A DNA stretch of 60,000 nt from Strigamia acuminata. Its lineage: Eukaryota > Arthropoda > Chilopoda > Geophilomorpha > Linotaeniidae. The notes beneath the pieces were generated by a model. That model had not been told where the DNA came from, made no database searches, and saw only the letters and a list, made by a program, of their open reading frames with translations. The position numbers and the translations under genes were made by a program. This document shows positions 9,701 to 29,349 of this stretch, one piece after another (positions within the stretch are counted from its first letter, which is position 1; every line of letters starts with the position of its first letter). The stretch covers positions 5,772,186-5,832,185 of the forward strand of contig OX442317.1 in assembly GCA_949358305.1 (NCBI GenBank). The letters run 5' to 3'.

Positions 9701-11330
9701 AAATGACCTTCAAGGTCAAATTTGATGACGTCATTGGATTGCTCTCACCCAACTTACTATACGATCGCTTCATCAAAATCGGCCTAGATGCAATTGCTCA
9801 GGAAATATTTGGAGGGGTACAGACTTTTAGAACACCCTGTATAGAGTACATATACAGGGTGTTTTAAAAGTATGGTTCCCTCCAAATATTTCCTGAGCAA
9901 TTGCATCTAGGCCAACTTTGATAAAGCGACCGTATAGGAAGTTGGATGAGAGCAATCCAATGACGTCATCAAATTTGACCTTGAAGGTCATTTTCAAGGT
10001 CATTTACTTGCTGATTTTTTTTATGATTTGCCTCCTTTTTAAAAAGAAAACATTTGACTTAAGATGACTAAGAAGACCTTGAAAATAACCTTCAAGGTCA
10101 AATTTGATGACGTCATTGGAATGCTCTCACCCAACTTCCTATATGGTCGCTTCATCAAAGTTGGCCTAGATGCAATTGCTCAGGAAATATTTGGAGGGAA
10201 CCATACTTTTAGAACACCCTGTATAATTTGTTCTCGTGGCCTGATAAATTTGGCCACAAGAACAAATTTATCGGGCCATAACAAAGGGGAAAAAATTTGG
10301 AGCATCATGGGCCACCAATTTCCGGTATTCCGCCAGGCCAGTTCAGCACTGCCCTAGTGATTCTTTGTCAAAGGATAGTGATCTCCTGGTGCCGAGCGCC
10401 CTTTGGCACCTGGTGCCCCTGTGCTGCAGCCCTTTTAGCCCAATGGTTAAGGTGGCCCAAAAAAAGTGCCGGTCCGTAAGCAAGAAGAACGAACTTTTTA
10501 TTGTCTGGACAAAGACTGATTAGTGTTACAGACAATCTTGTCCGCACCAGAAAGTTTGGGCTAGCTCAAAGTTTAAATCTAGTTCTGGTTCTTGGTGCAA
10601 ACGCATCTAGCCCAAAATTATCTAATTTAAAAATGTTTAAACTAGATAATTCTAATCCAGTTGTGTGAACTAGATAATCGCCAAAGAACTGGATAACTCC
10701 CAACCCAAGATCACTTCCCACAATTCTGTGCGTAAAATAATGAGTTGATTGTCTATTTGCTGCGTGCTCGCCTATGTAGATATGTTGCTTTTTGGTGCGA
10801 ACGCTCTAGCCTGCACTTTTTATGCCAATATCAGGCCAGAACCAGATTTAAACTTTGGGCTAGCCAAAACCTTTTGGTGCCAACATGGTATTAGGCCTCG
10901 GCAGTCCTGTATGCTCGCAAATATTTATATCTACTGCGCCATCACCGATTCCTCCCTCATAGTTCCATGCGCCAATTTCCTAATACTGTTGTGATGTTTG
11001 GTCAACAGCCAGTGGTGGAGCTGAATGTCACAACAGCTGATAGGAGGGGTGTCATACTTGCATTGAAACAGACGTTAGGGCTAGATGATGGGTTGAGAAT
11101 TGGTGATGACGTTGTTGATAAAAACATATGCTGTCCAGACCACACAGCTTACCCAGTATTATATACTATGCAAAAGTATATTTCAGGGAACTAGTAGTTT
11201 TGAAGTATTGTTGCAACATTTGACAAATTTGTTATGCTATTACTAGAGTGTGGAGAAATTAAAATTAAAAGAAAACACTTACTTCAATATCCTGCATCCA
11301 TGCAGGATTATTTGCAAGTTGTGCAGCCAT
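6722..11330 (-). CDS. Unrecognised helical protein, about 353 aa
   Basis: Three exons read leftwards: 11330-11283 (MAAQLANNPAWMQDIE, 16 codons exactly), 8783-8141 and 7092-6722. All borders are GT-AG, phases agree and the total is 354 codons including the stop. I do not recognise the family. The protein is predicted to be mostly alpha-helical, with several cysteines in the first half. It has two moderately hydrophobic stretches, TSGLIILLQFVKLCSAW and YVQAAITTGFFLLTVANA, at comparable places in the two halves, each followed by charged helical sequence. This could reflect an internal duplication or a pore- or lipid-associated protein; both are guesses. There is no signal peptide. Intron 1 (2.5 kb) is packed with foldback elements. 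The 5' end faces synaptotagmin-4 across 1.2 kb. Confidence 0.7.
7621..7754. mobile_element. Short GGGCTGGACTGG-ended element
   Basis: The sequence starts AGGGCTGGACTGGGAACAAA and ends GGCCAGTCCAGCACTG, an inverted pair about 12-14 bases long. Related pieces occur at 9001-9065, 10225-10355 and 46945-47191. It has no coding capacity. Confidence 0.55.
7762..8115. mobile_element. MITE, family with TATACTCTGAACCGACATAA ends
   Basis: The left end runs TATACTCTGAAC-x-GACATAACGTTG and the right end is its reverse complement, over about 35 bases. It lies in the last intron of the helical-protein gene. A second copy is at 45003-45221 in the myosin gene. This copy is longer because another element sits inside it (7915-8032). 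Confidence 0.75.
7915..8032. mobile_element. Small element nested inside the MITE at 7762-8115
   Basis: AAACTCTATACCGAAAAGTA at the left is mirrored by TACTTTTCGGAATAGAGTTT at the right, giving a 118-bp foldback. The sister MITE at 45003 lacks it, which supports insertion after the MITE itself. Confidence 0.65.
9073..9842. mobile_element. Long foldback element with TACAGGGTGTTCTAAAAG ends
   Basis: Two arms of about 290 bases (9073-9364 and 9551-9842) are near-perfect reverse complements around a loop of about 190 bases. The flanks read TAT/ATA, consistent with a TA target. Each arm contains TGACGTCA and several AGGTCA half-sites in tight array. No transposase is encoded. It is in intron 1 of the helical-protein gene. 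Confidence 0.8.
9853..10223. mobile_element. Shorter copy of the same foldback family
   Basis: It begins ACAGGGTGTTTTAAAAGTAT and ends ATACTTTTAGAACACCCTGT, lying ten bases to the right of the first copy. The arms are about 170 bases with a short central region. It keeps the TGACGTCA and AAGGTCA motifs. It differs from its neighbour at scattered sites, so it is a separate insertion and not part of one element. Confidence 0.8.
10554..10870. mobile_element. MITE with 35-bp GTTTGGGCTAGC inverted ends
   Basis: GTTTGGGCTAGCTCAAAG at the left pairs with CTTTGGGCTAGCCAAAAC at the right, extending over about 35 bases with a few mismatches. The interior has no open frame of note. Whether more sequence outside these arms belongs to the element is unclear. 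Confidence 0.55.
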
Positions 11331-12533
11331 GCTAAGATGAAACCAAGACTAACTACAGCTGCAGGCTATTTGGTATCACTTTGTGTATATTTTCTCCTAA
11401 ATTGATATTTACTTTAGCTGATATGTGATGTCATTCTACAGTTGGTTTTCCCCTTCCGCCATTTTCAATTTTCATCCAGGGAGTTCCCCTTAATTGGCAG
11501 CTGCGCGCCTGCGCCAATAAAATAATTTATTTTTCCAAGTTCCTTATCCTTCTTAAAGCTGACTGCAAATGTTAAAGATAAACACTATCTTATCTTCATC
11601 AACAAAAGTCATACTTTTTCCAAAAAAAAGTATTTATTTATTTATACATTTTTTGAAGGTCATTGGGTGATCAAACTCACCTTGACTTGGAAAACAACAC
11701 GCTGCAGGAGGCGTCATTAATCCAACCACTACAAGGGGGCGTCAAGTTCAAATCAAAGCAATTTATAAAGGATTCTTGTCTAGGGTTTGTTTTTCTTATT
11801 TGATTCTATTTGGTGGAAAAATTGGGTCGAAAAATTAGTGAAATTTGAGAAAAGAAAACGAAATAAATATGACAAATAAGACGACGCCCACACGGATTTA
11901 TTTTTAGACCAAACACAAACAACTGAAGCCATTCTGTGTGCGACTTGTGACGTCATACGAAGCTGTGATGGCACAGCGGGTTAACACGCCAGCTGACACT
12001 TGTCCAGTTTCACGAGTTCCACCCAAATGACATTTTTCTAAACAAGTGGTTGATTTCTTTTTATTGCGAACCATTTTCTCGTCTTATTTCGCCAGTTAAT
12101 TCTCGTTTTCAGTGGATTTTTTCAAATTGCTTTTTCATTCCCCACAGGCCACCGCAGCAATCCGACTTAATCTAATCAAAGACGTAATATAAATAAATAA
12201 ACGATGACTGGCCATTGTTGTAATGAAGGTGGGCGAAAAATAAATGATAATTTAAAACGAAACTTTGTTGGCAAGTTGCGACCCTTTAAATGCCCGGCTT
12301 GTGTTGCTTGAACTTTTCCATCGATCGGTGCTTGTGACGCATGAGTTGGTGTCGCCATCTGGTGTTGATTTGGCAAATGATCTTGTCTCTTTATCTTTCG
12401 AGTTGTTCGGGTCTCCATGTTGGAGATCCTGTTTGGCTAAAAAATGCGATCGACAACGCAGCATGGGAGGATTAGATCGGGTGATTTATAATTACAACGA
12501 TCGGAAAATATTCGCGATTGAGGAACAAAGACG
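11331..12533. promoter_or_regulatory. 1.2-kb divergent spacer between helical-protein gene and Syt4
   Basis: The two flanking genes start at 11330 (leftward) and 12534 (rightward), so this interval must hold both promoters. I see no TATA box at a convincing place. Coding-like open frames around 12250-12540 do not resemble a protein. Confidence 0.5.
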
Positions 12534-15500
12534 ATGGTAAAAGGTCGAGGGAATGAATTTCATAGCGATGGAGGTGAGTTTTTATTTTTGAAGAAAAAAT
12601 GGTGGTTAGGCTTAAGTGTTTCTTAGACAAATTTAGACGTTGTTTATTAGGGTTGTGTGTGTGGCATTTTGGTGTTGTTGGGGGGAACAAGTTGTTGGGG
12701 AAATTTGGAGGGAGAAAGTAATCGATGGGATTTTTATTTTTATTTATTTTTGGTAATTTTGTTATTTTTTTATTTATTTATTTTTTTTTGGGGGGGGGAT
12801 TTTTTTTTTTTAATTTTAGTTTTGTTTGTGTGTTTGGTGGGCGAGGCGTTCAAAATGTGGAAACAACATGCGAAGTTGATTTATTATTAATTCCATCACT
12901 CTCAATTTGAATACACGTGTTTTAAAAAAAAAGAGAGAAAAAAAAAAAAGCACCGCCTGCAGAAGCTTCAATGCGCTTCACTGCAAAACGTGCTCAGCAG
13001 CGAAGTTTCAGGTTGATTTATAACGACGTTTTTCGATTAAAAAGCGTGTTTATTTCAACTATAACGTTGAAATTGAGCGTTGGCGTTATAAATACGGGTT
13101 TATATCACCGAAATAATTTAATTTTGTTTTTATTTTTGGAAATTTTATTTTTCTGTGCAGTCAACTTAAAGAAATTGAGTCTCGGCGAGTTGTGTGAAAT
13201 CCCAGTTATTTCTTACTCGGCACTCTAGGGGGTTATTTTAAAACAATTTACGCTAGTAATTGAAGTAAAAAAAATATTTAAAAAAAATATTTTTTTTTTT
13301 TTGCATTTCACACCTGAATTTTCACATGAGAACGACGACCCCCCATATTTGCGTTTCCACACATCGCACAGTCAGACGGGTTTAAGAGCTCGATTGGTGC
13401 GAGGTTTTGACTTAGGCTTAAGTACATTTTCCACACGATTGGTTTAGCGAGGTGGGAAAAATCGAGCGCAATTGAAAAATGTAAACAAATGTGTAAATTA
13501 AGTGATTCGAGTGTTGCGAGTTAAATATAAAAGTTAAATTTTAAAGGGGAAGATGGGAAATAAGAAATATTTTAAAGAAAAATGGTGGATTTTAATTAAT
13601 TTTTTTTTTTTAGAAAAAAAATAATTGTGATTTTTAAAGGAAGAGGAGCATTGGAGCAGTGAGAAAAAAAATTGTTAATGGGTTTGAAATGAGTCGATTT
13701 AATTTTGGTATCGACTTGTTGTCATGACGACTGTGATCGATTTGGTGGTTCTCTCTCGACGTTCTCGTGCTGCGTAATTTGATCCGGTAGATGATTAATG
13801 TGGCACGTGACTGGAGAGAAATTGTGATGGAGGGTGGGGTGGCGAACCATTTTTATTTACCACATCTTTTGTTGATATGTAATTAAAAGTTTGAAATATT
13901 TGCTCCGTAAATTCAACATTTTGTTCCACTGTGTGTATATTTGACATTTAAAACGGATAAAAACGTGAAAACAATGTTTAATTAGCACAAAATCAACAAA
14001 AAAAATTATATTTTCTAATATTACATTTTAAAATAATTATTTTTAGAAAAAAATTATATTTTAAAAAAAATTATATTTTCAAAAATTACATTTAAAATAT
14101 TTAAAACGGATAAAATCGTGAAAACATTGTTTAATTAGCACAAAACCAACAAAAAAAATTATATTTTCAAATATTATGTTTAAAAAAAATTATTTTTAGA
14201 AAAAATTATATTTAAAAAAAATTATTTTTTCAAAAATTACATTTAAAATATTTAAAACGGATAAAAACGTGAAAACAATGTTTAATTAGCATAAAATCAA
14301 GAAAAAAAATTATATTTTCAAATATTATGTTTAAAAAAAATTATTTTTAGAAAAAATTATATTTAAAAAAAATTATTTTTTCAAAAATTACATTTAAAAT
14401 TTTTTTTTTTTTATAAATTATATTTAATTTTTTTTTTTAAATTGTACTAAAAAAATAATTTTTCTATATATTTTGTTTTGTTTTGTTTTAGTTTCTACTG
14501 GTGTTTTGATCGGTGCGTGTTTCGGTGCAGTTTTCTTCATTCTGGGCGTAGCAGCCGTTACGTGCTTTTGTTATCGACGTCGCTTTTCCCATTCCAAATT
14601 ACCCGGCCGACGATGTTCAATGCCCGAGCCAATGCGGAGGCCTACAGCCGTCCGCAACACTGGCGCGCCCGGACCACTCTTGAAAAAGAGTCCCAGTCCC
14701 ACTGGGTCCAAATCGCCACCCACAGACGCCCCTTCGATCAGCAAAGAACCTTTTTCTGACCAACAACAGAAAAAAGCCGATCCGCCAGGTAAAAAAATTT
14801 AAAAAAAAAAAAAAAAAAAATTAATGCGCGCCTGTTGTCAGTTTTTCCAACCAGCACGGTGCCCACGGAACCGAAGGAAAGCGAACACGTGGTGAAGTTC
14901 TTCCTGGAGAAAGAGAAGGGCGAAGTGTTAAAAGAAGAGGAAGATCGAGAGAAAAGCGATTTCGAAAAAAGCGTTTCCCTCGGTCGACTTTATTTCCGGC
15001 TCAAATTTCTAGCGGACAAAAGCGCTTTGACGATCACGATCGAACGATGCAGTCACCTCCCGGCGCGAGAATTAACATCATCCGATCCGTACGTCAAGTT
15101 ACAATTGCTGCCCGACAAACAGCACAAGGTGAAGACCCGCGTTCTGAGGAAGACGCGCGATCCTGTGTACGATGAAGATTTTACTTTCTACGGAATCACT
15201 AGTAACCAGTTATCCGCTATCACGTTGCACTTTGTCGTGCTGAGTTTCGATCGGTACTCGAGGGATGACGTTATCGGTGAAGTAATCTGTCCGTTGTCTG
15301 GTGTGCAGCTTAAAGATAATGCGGCGTCGCTTAATCGCGAGATTTGTCCGAGGGATCTCAAAGTGAGCAATTGTGATGAGATTTGTTTGTTGGGGAGTGT
15401 TTGTTTGTTGTTGGTGGCTCTAACGCAGATTCATTCGTGCGTAATTGTTTGGTTTTTTTAGATACGGACACAGGGACGAGGCGAATTGCTCGTGTCGCTT

Positions 15501-17113
15501 TGTTATCAACCAGCAGCTAACCGGTTGACCGTTGTAGTTTTGAAAGCGAGTAATCTTCCCAAAATGGACATTACTGGCCTTTCAGGTAAGGAGTTTCAGA
15601 AATTAATTATTTTTTTTACGTTTGTATTATATTGGTGGATTTTATTGAGTTGTGTTGAATTTTCTTGAATTTCATTGTATTAGGTATGTGGGATTTTATG
15701 GATTTCATTGGATTTTATTAAATTTTATTGCATTTTATTAAATTTTATTGCATTTTATTAATTTTTATTGAACTTTATTAATTTTTATTGAATTTTATTA
15801 GATTTTATTGAGTTTTATTGAATTTTATTAAATTTTAGTTGAATTTTCTAGAATTTCAGTCGAATTTTCTAGAATTTCAGTTGAATTTTCTAGAATTTCA
15901 GTTGAATTTTCTAGAATTTCAGTTGAATTTTCTAGAATTTCAGTTGAATTTTCTAGAATTTCAGTTGAATTTTCTAGAATTTCAGTTGAATTTTCTAGAA
16001 TTTCAGTTGAATTTTCTAGAATTTCAGTTGAATTTTCTAGAATTTCAGTTGAATTTTCTAGAATTTCAGTTGAATTTTCTAGAATTTCAGTTGAATTTTC
16101 TAGAATTTCAGTTGAATTTTCTAGAATTTCAGTTGAATTTTCTAGAATTTCAGTTGAATTTTCTAGAATTTCAGTTGAATTTTCTAGAATTTCAGTTGAA
16201 TTTTCTAGAATTTCAGTTGAATTTTCTAGAATTTCAGTTGAATTTTCTAGAATTTCAGTTGAATTTTCTAGAATTTCAGTTGAATTTTCTAGAATTTCAG
16301 TTGAATTTTCTAGAATTTCAGTTGAATTTTCTAGAATTTCAGTTGAATTTTCTAGAATTTCAGTTGAATTTTCTAGAATTTCAGTTGAATTTTCTAGAAT
16401 TTCAGTTGAATTTTCTAGAATTTCAGTTGAATTTTCTAGAATTTCAGTTGAATTTTCTAGAATTTCAGTTGAATTTTCTAGAATTTCAGTTGAATTTTCT
16501 AGAATTTCAGTTGAATTTTCTAGAATTTCAGTTGAATTTTCTAGAATTTCAGTTGAATTTTCTAGAATTTCAGTTGAATTTTCTAGAATTTCAGTTGAAT
16601 TTTCTAGAATTTCAGTTGAATTTTCTAGAATTTCAGTTGAATTTTCTAGAATTTCAGTTGAATTTTCTAGAATTTCAGTTGAATTTTGTTGAATTTCAGT
16701 TGGAATTTTCTTGAATTTCAGTTGAATTTTCTAGTGTTTCAGTTGAATTCCAGTTGATTTTATTGACTTTGATTGAATTTGTTTGAATTTTATCAATTTT
16801 TGCAGATCCATACGTAAAAATTTATCTATTGTATAACAACCAACGTTTTGCTAAGAAAAAAACGCACGTGAAAAAACGCACGTTGAACCCCATTTTCAAC
16901 GAGTCTTTTGTATTCGAGGTTCCGAACAACGAAGGTTTAGGCAACGTAAGTCTCGAGTTTCTCGTTCTCGATTGGGATAGAGTGACCAAGAATGAAGTGA
17001 TCGGTCGTTTGGAAATGGGCGCTAATAGTCACGGTTCCGCTTTGCATCATTGGAACGAAGTTTGTTCCGCCCCGCGTCGTCAAATCGCAGAATGGCACAA
17101 ACTTCGTGAATAA
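12534..17113 (+). CDS. SYT4: Synaptotagmin 4/11-type protein
   Basis: Five exons, 12534-12573, 14492-14788, 14842-15362, 15462-15585 and 16806-17113, give 429 residues. A short lumenal N-terminus ([13 protein letters not shown]) is followed by one membrane helix ([19 protein letters not shown]), a cysteine/arginine stop-transfer patch (CFCYRRR), a proline-rich linker, C2A (about residues 170-290) and C2B (about 300-425) ending [10 protein letters not shown]. This is the synaptotagmin 4/11 branch, found on secretory and dense-core vesicles. C2A reads [14 protein letters not shown]: serine stands where Syt1 has a calcium-binding aspartate, as in Syt4 relatives. C2B keeps MDITGLSDPY and LDWDR but has NE where Syt1 has ND. 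The intron between GLS and DPY contains the 21-bp repeat array described separately. The start was chosen because only this ATG gives the phase needed by exon 2. Confidence 0.92.
13948..14400. repeat. About 150-bp tandem repeat, three copies, in Syt4 intron 1
   Basis: TTAAAACGGATAAAA followed by CGTGAAAACA-TGTTTAATTAGCA recurs near 13950, 14101 and 14254. The copies are separated by A/T runs of variable length. The third copy fades into a poly-T tract before exon 2. Confidence 0.8.
15839..16742 (+). repeat. 21-bp satellite, 40 near-identical units, each with a perfect heat-shock element
   Basis: From 15839 to 16678 a 21-bp unit repeats 40 times with a single visible change (the second base of unit 2). 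Three decayed units follow, to 16742. Each unit contains GAATTTTCTAGAA, that is nGAAn-nTTCn-nGAAn, the minimal trimeric binding site for heat-shock factor. Forty-one such perfect sites are present, because one decayed unit also keeps it. Every unit also ends in TTTCAG, a splice-acceptor-like string, although the real acceptor is TTTTTGCAG at 16805. The array is in the sense strand of the Syt4 intron that splits C2B. The unit length is a multiple of three, which gives a 291-codon open frame that is a repeat artefact. Confidence 0.95.
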
Positions 17114-18358
17114 AAATTCAATTCAATTCAAAAATTCCAAGTATTAAGTGTTATGTCGTTGTTCCTCCAACAAGGGAATGATTACAAGATTAAAAAAGGT
17201 ATATAAAACGATTTTTGCCATTTGTTGATATTTACAGATACAGAGAAAGTAAAATATTCTTTAAGAACAACAAAAAATAACAAAATATTGCTTTGAAAGT
17301 ATTTACAGGAGCAATTATGGGTGGTGAGGATGAAATTTATGTTAATGTAGTAAGTATTTAATTTTTAAATGTGTTTTAGCCTGTTATTTAAATGAAATTG
17401 TTATATTCATTCAATTATTAAAAGGAATCAACTTTTATTCGTTGCTAAATTGAACATTTTTGTTGTTGCTTGATTTTTCTTTTTTTTCCCATTCACAAGT
17501 GAACTGGAACAAAATGTTTTATTTATCGACTTGGTTTTAGTTCGGAGAAATGGTCGATACATAGAATTATTGCCGTTCTCCATCATAAACGTGGCTTTTT
17601 ATTGAGGTCGGAGATGTGAACCAATTTGTCTGCATAGTTATTGATATCAGTGGACCAATGATAATGTGTTGTTTCTGTTTCATGTTTTTATACGAGAAAA
17701 AGCAAAGTCATCTTGACGTGATTTCAAGATTCGGTATTTTGGATTTCTCGCCGTTTTAAGGTTTTAATTTAATTTAATTTGATTTATTTTTGTGAGATTT
17801 GTGTTGTGTTATGTGGGTGGAATAAGCGGATGTAGAATCCGAATCCAACGATGAAAACATGCGGCCAAATGGCGGGCCTATTTATAGGCCTAACCGCAAC
17901 ATTTTGCAATTTTCGGTTTACAACATTTTGGAAATCGCCGTTTATTTTTCTAAAAATGCATCTTAAAAGTTGATTTCTTTTAATATTTTGAAGCAAAAAT
18001 AAATTAAGTTTCAAGATGCTTCAAAAAATAAAAAAAATAAAAAAAATATGAAAAAAAAGAAAGAAAAAAAAAATATTTTTTCCTTCTATTTGTACAAATA
18101 ATTGATTTTCCCCCTATTTGTTGGTCTGTTCAATCCTCTTTACTTATTCACTTCAATTTGAAAGAAATTGGGAATTATTTTTCTAGCTTCCCATATATTG
18201 GAGCTATAATTGATTGTAAAAGTATTTATCAAATGCATAAAAAAAATTACTATTCACGAAGTATTTGTCAATTACTTTTATTAATTATGTATTTCAAAAA
18301 AATAAAATGCAAGATTATTTATTCTCTTAGTCAGATACAACACAAACCAGTGGTCAAA
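17114..18358. other. Convergent spacer between Syt4 and Lon
   Basis: It holds the 3' flanks of both genes. AT-rich sequence with poly-A/T runs near 18020-18090. No gene, structured RNA or inverted-repeat element is evident. Confidence 0.55.
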
Positions 18359-23848
<5,490 letters not shown>

Positions 23849-24517
23849 TTTGCGTCGTTTGTAACTCCGCACAAACCGGCGACAAAATTGAAAATGACAT
23901 GTTTATCGAGTAAACTCTCACCGCAAAAAAATAAAAACGAACGTATATAAATTTTCTTTATAAAAACCTAAAAAAAAACATTTAAAAAATATATTATTTA
24001 AAAAAAAAAATAAACAAAAAAAATCGGATTTTATTTTCCACCAATGCGCACGCCAACCAATCGACGAACAGTACACAGTCGAATGCACGTATTTTCTCTA
24101 AGTCCACACCATCGTCGACCAATATGACCTCATACAAATAACTTTGTAACAACAATCCCCTTCCTCCACTCAATTGAGGTGAGTTTCCAACCTTGAAAAT
24201 CATCTAAATCGTTAAATGACGATTAAACAACCCGCATTTCGCGATATTTAATTGCGATAAATTCATATTTAAAAAAAAAAAAATGTCCATTTTGTCTAAT
24301 CAATTTCAATAGAACGAAATCATAACGTGATCAATCTGACCTTTAATTAGTATCATTGCTTAATCGCGATCGTGATTTAAATGTCGCATAAAGCATAAAT
24401 ATGTGAGGCGTATATACGAAGCGTACAGCACAAGATGCCAAGTTGTATAACATGTTTACATCTTTTTTCAGATTTCGGTTTTGGCACTGCAATAAGAAAA
24501 ATCAGAGAGATCACATA
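23849..24517. promoter_or_regulatory. Divergent promoter interval of Lon and ClpX
   Basis: Only 669 bases separate the start codons of the two mitochondrial AAA+ genes, so both promoters and both leaders must fit here. I see no TATA box clearly positioned for either gene. Between about 24000 and 24200 the leftward strand shows an unexplained coding-like stretch, listed separately. Confidence 0.65.
24010..24190 (-). other. Coding-like stretch of unknown origin between Lon and ClpX
   Basis: On the leftward strand a stop-free stretch reads ...GRGLLLQSYLYEVILVDDGV then DLEKIRAFDCVLFVDWLACA. Its composition is that of a folded protein, unlike the AT-rich flank. YEVILVDDG loosely recalls the core of Tudor-like domains (Y-x-V-x-F-V-D-Y-G), but this is weak. 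It is not part of Lon in any frame I can join. It could be an exon of an unannotated gene, a gene fragment or chance. Confidence 0.3.
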
Positions 24518-28883
<4,366 letters not shown>

Positions 28884-29349
28884 ATTGATGACGAGACTTT
28901 GAAAAACTGTCGAATATTTGAAGTGGGAGTGCGAGAAAAGTAACTGCAAGTGTGTAAGAAATTAAGAATGAAAAAAAAAGAGGTAAAAATAGAAAAAGTG
29001 TAAAAAAATGTCATATTTACATCTGCTTCAAATTTTCGGACATTGTATTGAAGTTTTGTAACAATTTATTTTAAAAATTAAACGAAAAATTGCGTTTTAT
29101 TTAAATTTTTTTTTTATTATTTTATTTTTTTAGGTTTATTTTATTTGTGTGTGTAAAAAATTATGATGAAATATCGGTATTTGTATAAAATGCAATTTTT
29201 TTTTCTTTCGTATTTATAAAAATGTGGAAAATGGAAAAAATAGTTTTTAAAAAAAAATGTTTTTATTTTTCCGTTTCAACCTGGGCTACAAATTTAGGTT
29301 TATTAACAAAAGAAATTAGAAAAATATTTTATGCTGGACAGTTTTTGTG

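Noticed and set aside
10064-10357. An open frame across the second foldback element
   Set aside because: It arises from the inverted repeat, has a partner frame on the other strand of the sister arm and crosses the element's end.
10967-11194. A possible protein fragment (VVMFGQQPVVELNVTTADRR)
   Set aside because: The composition is protein-like and it could be a decayed transposon fragment, but there is no motif, no splice signals and no partner. I could not support a call.
12265-12540. A gene in the open frame just upstream of Syt4
   Set aside because: It has no domain-like sequence and ends where the Syt4 first exon begins. It is better explained as upstream sequence.
15839-16714. A 291-residue repetitive protein (NFLEFQL repeated)
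   Set aside because: It is an artefact of a 21-bp DNA repeat inside a well-bounded intron of Syt4. The frame has no ATG and reading through from the preceding exon meets a stop.
15839-16742. Forty alternative splice acceptors (TTTCAG in every unit)
   Set aside because: The strings are AG acceptors in form, but they are a by-product of the repeat. The conserved C2B frame resumes only at 16806, so I treat them as decoys at most.
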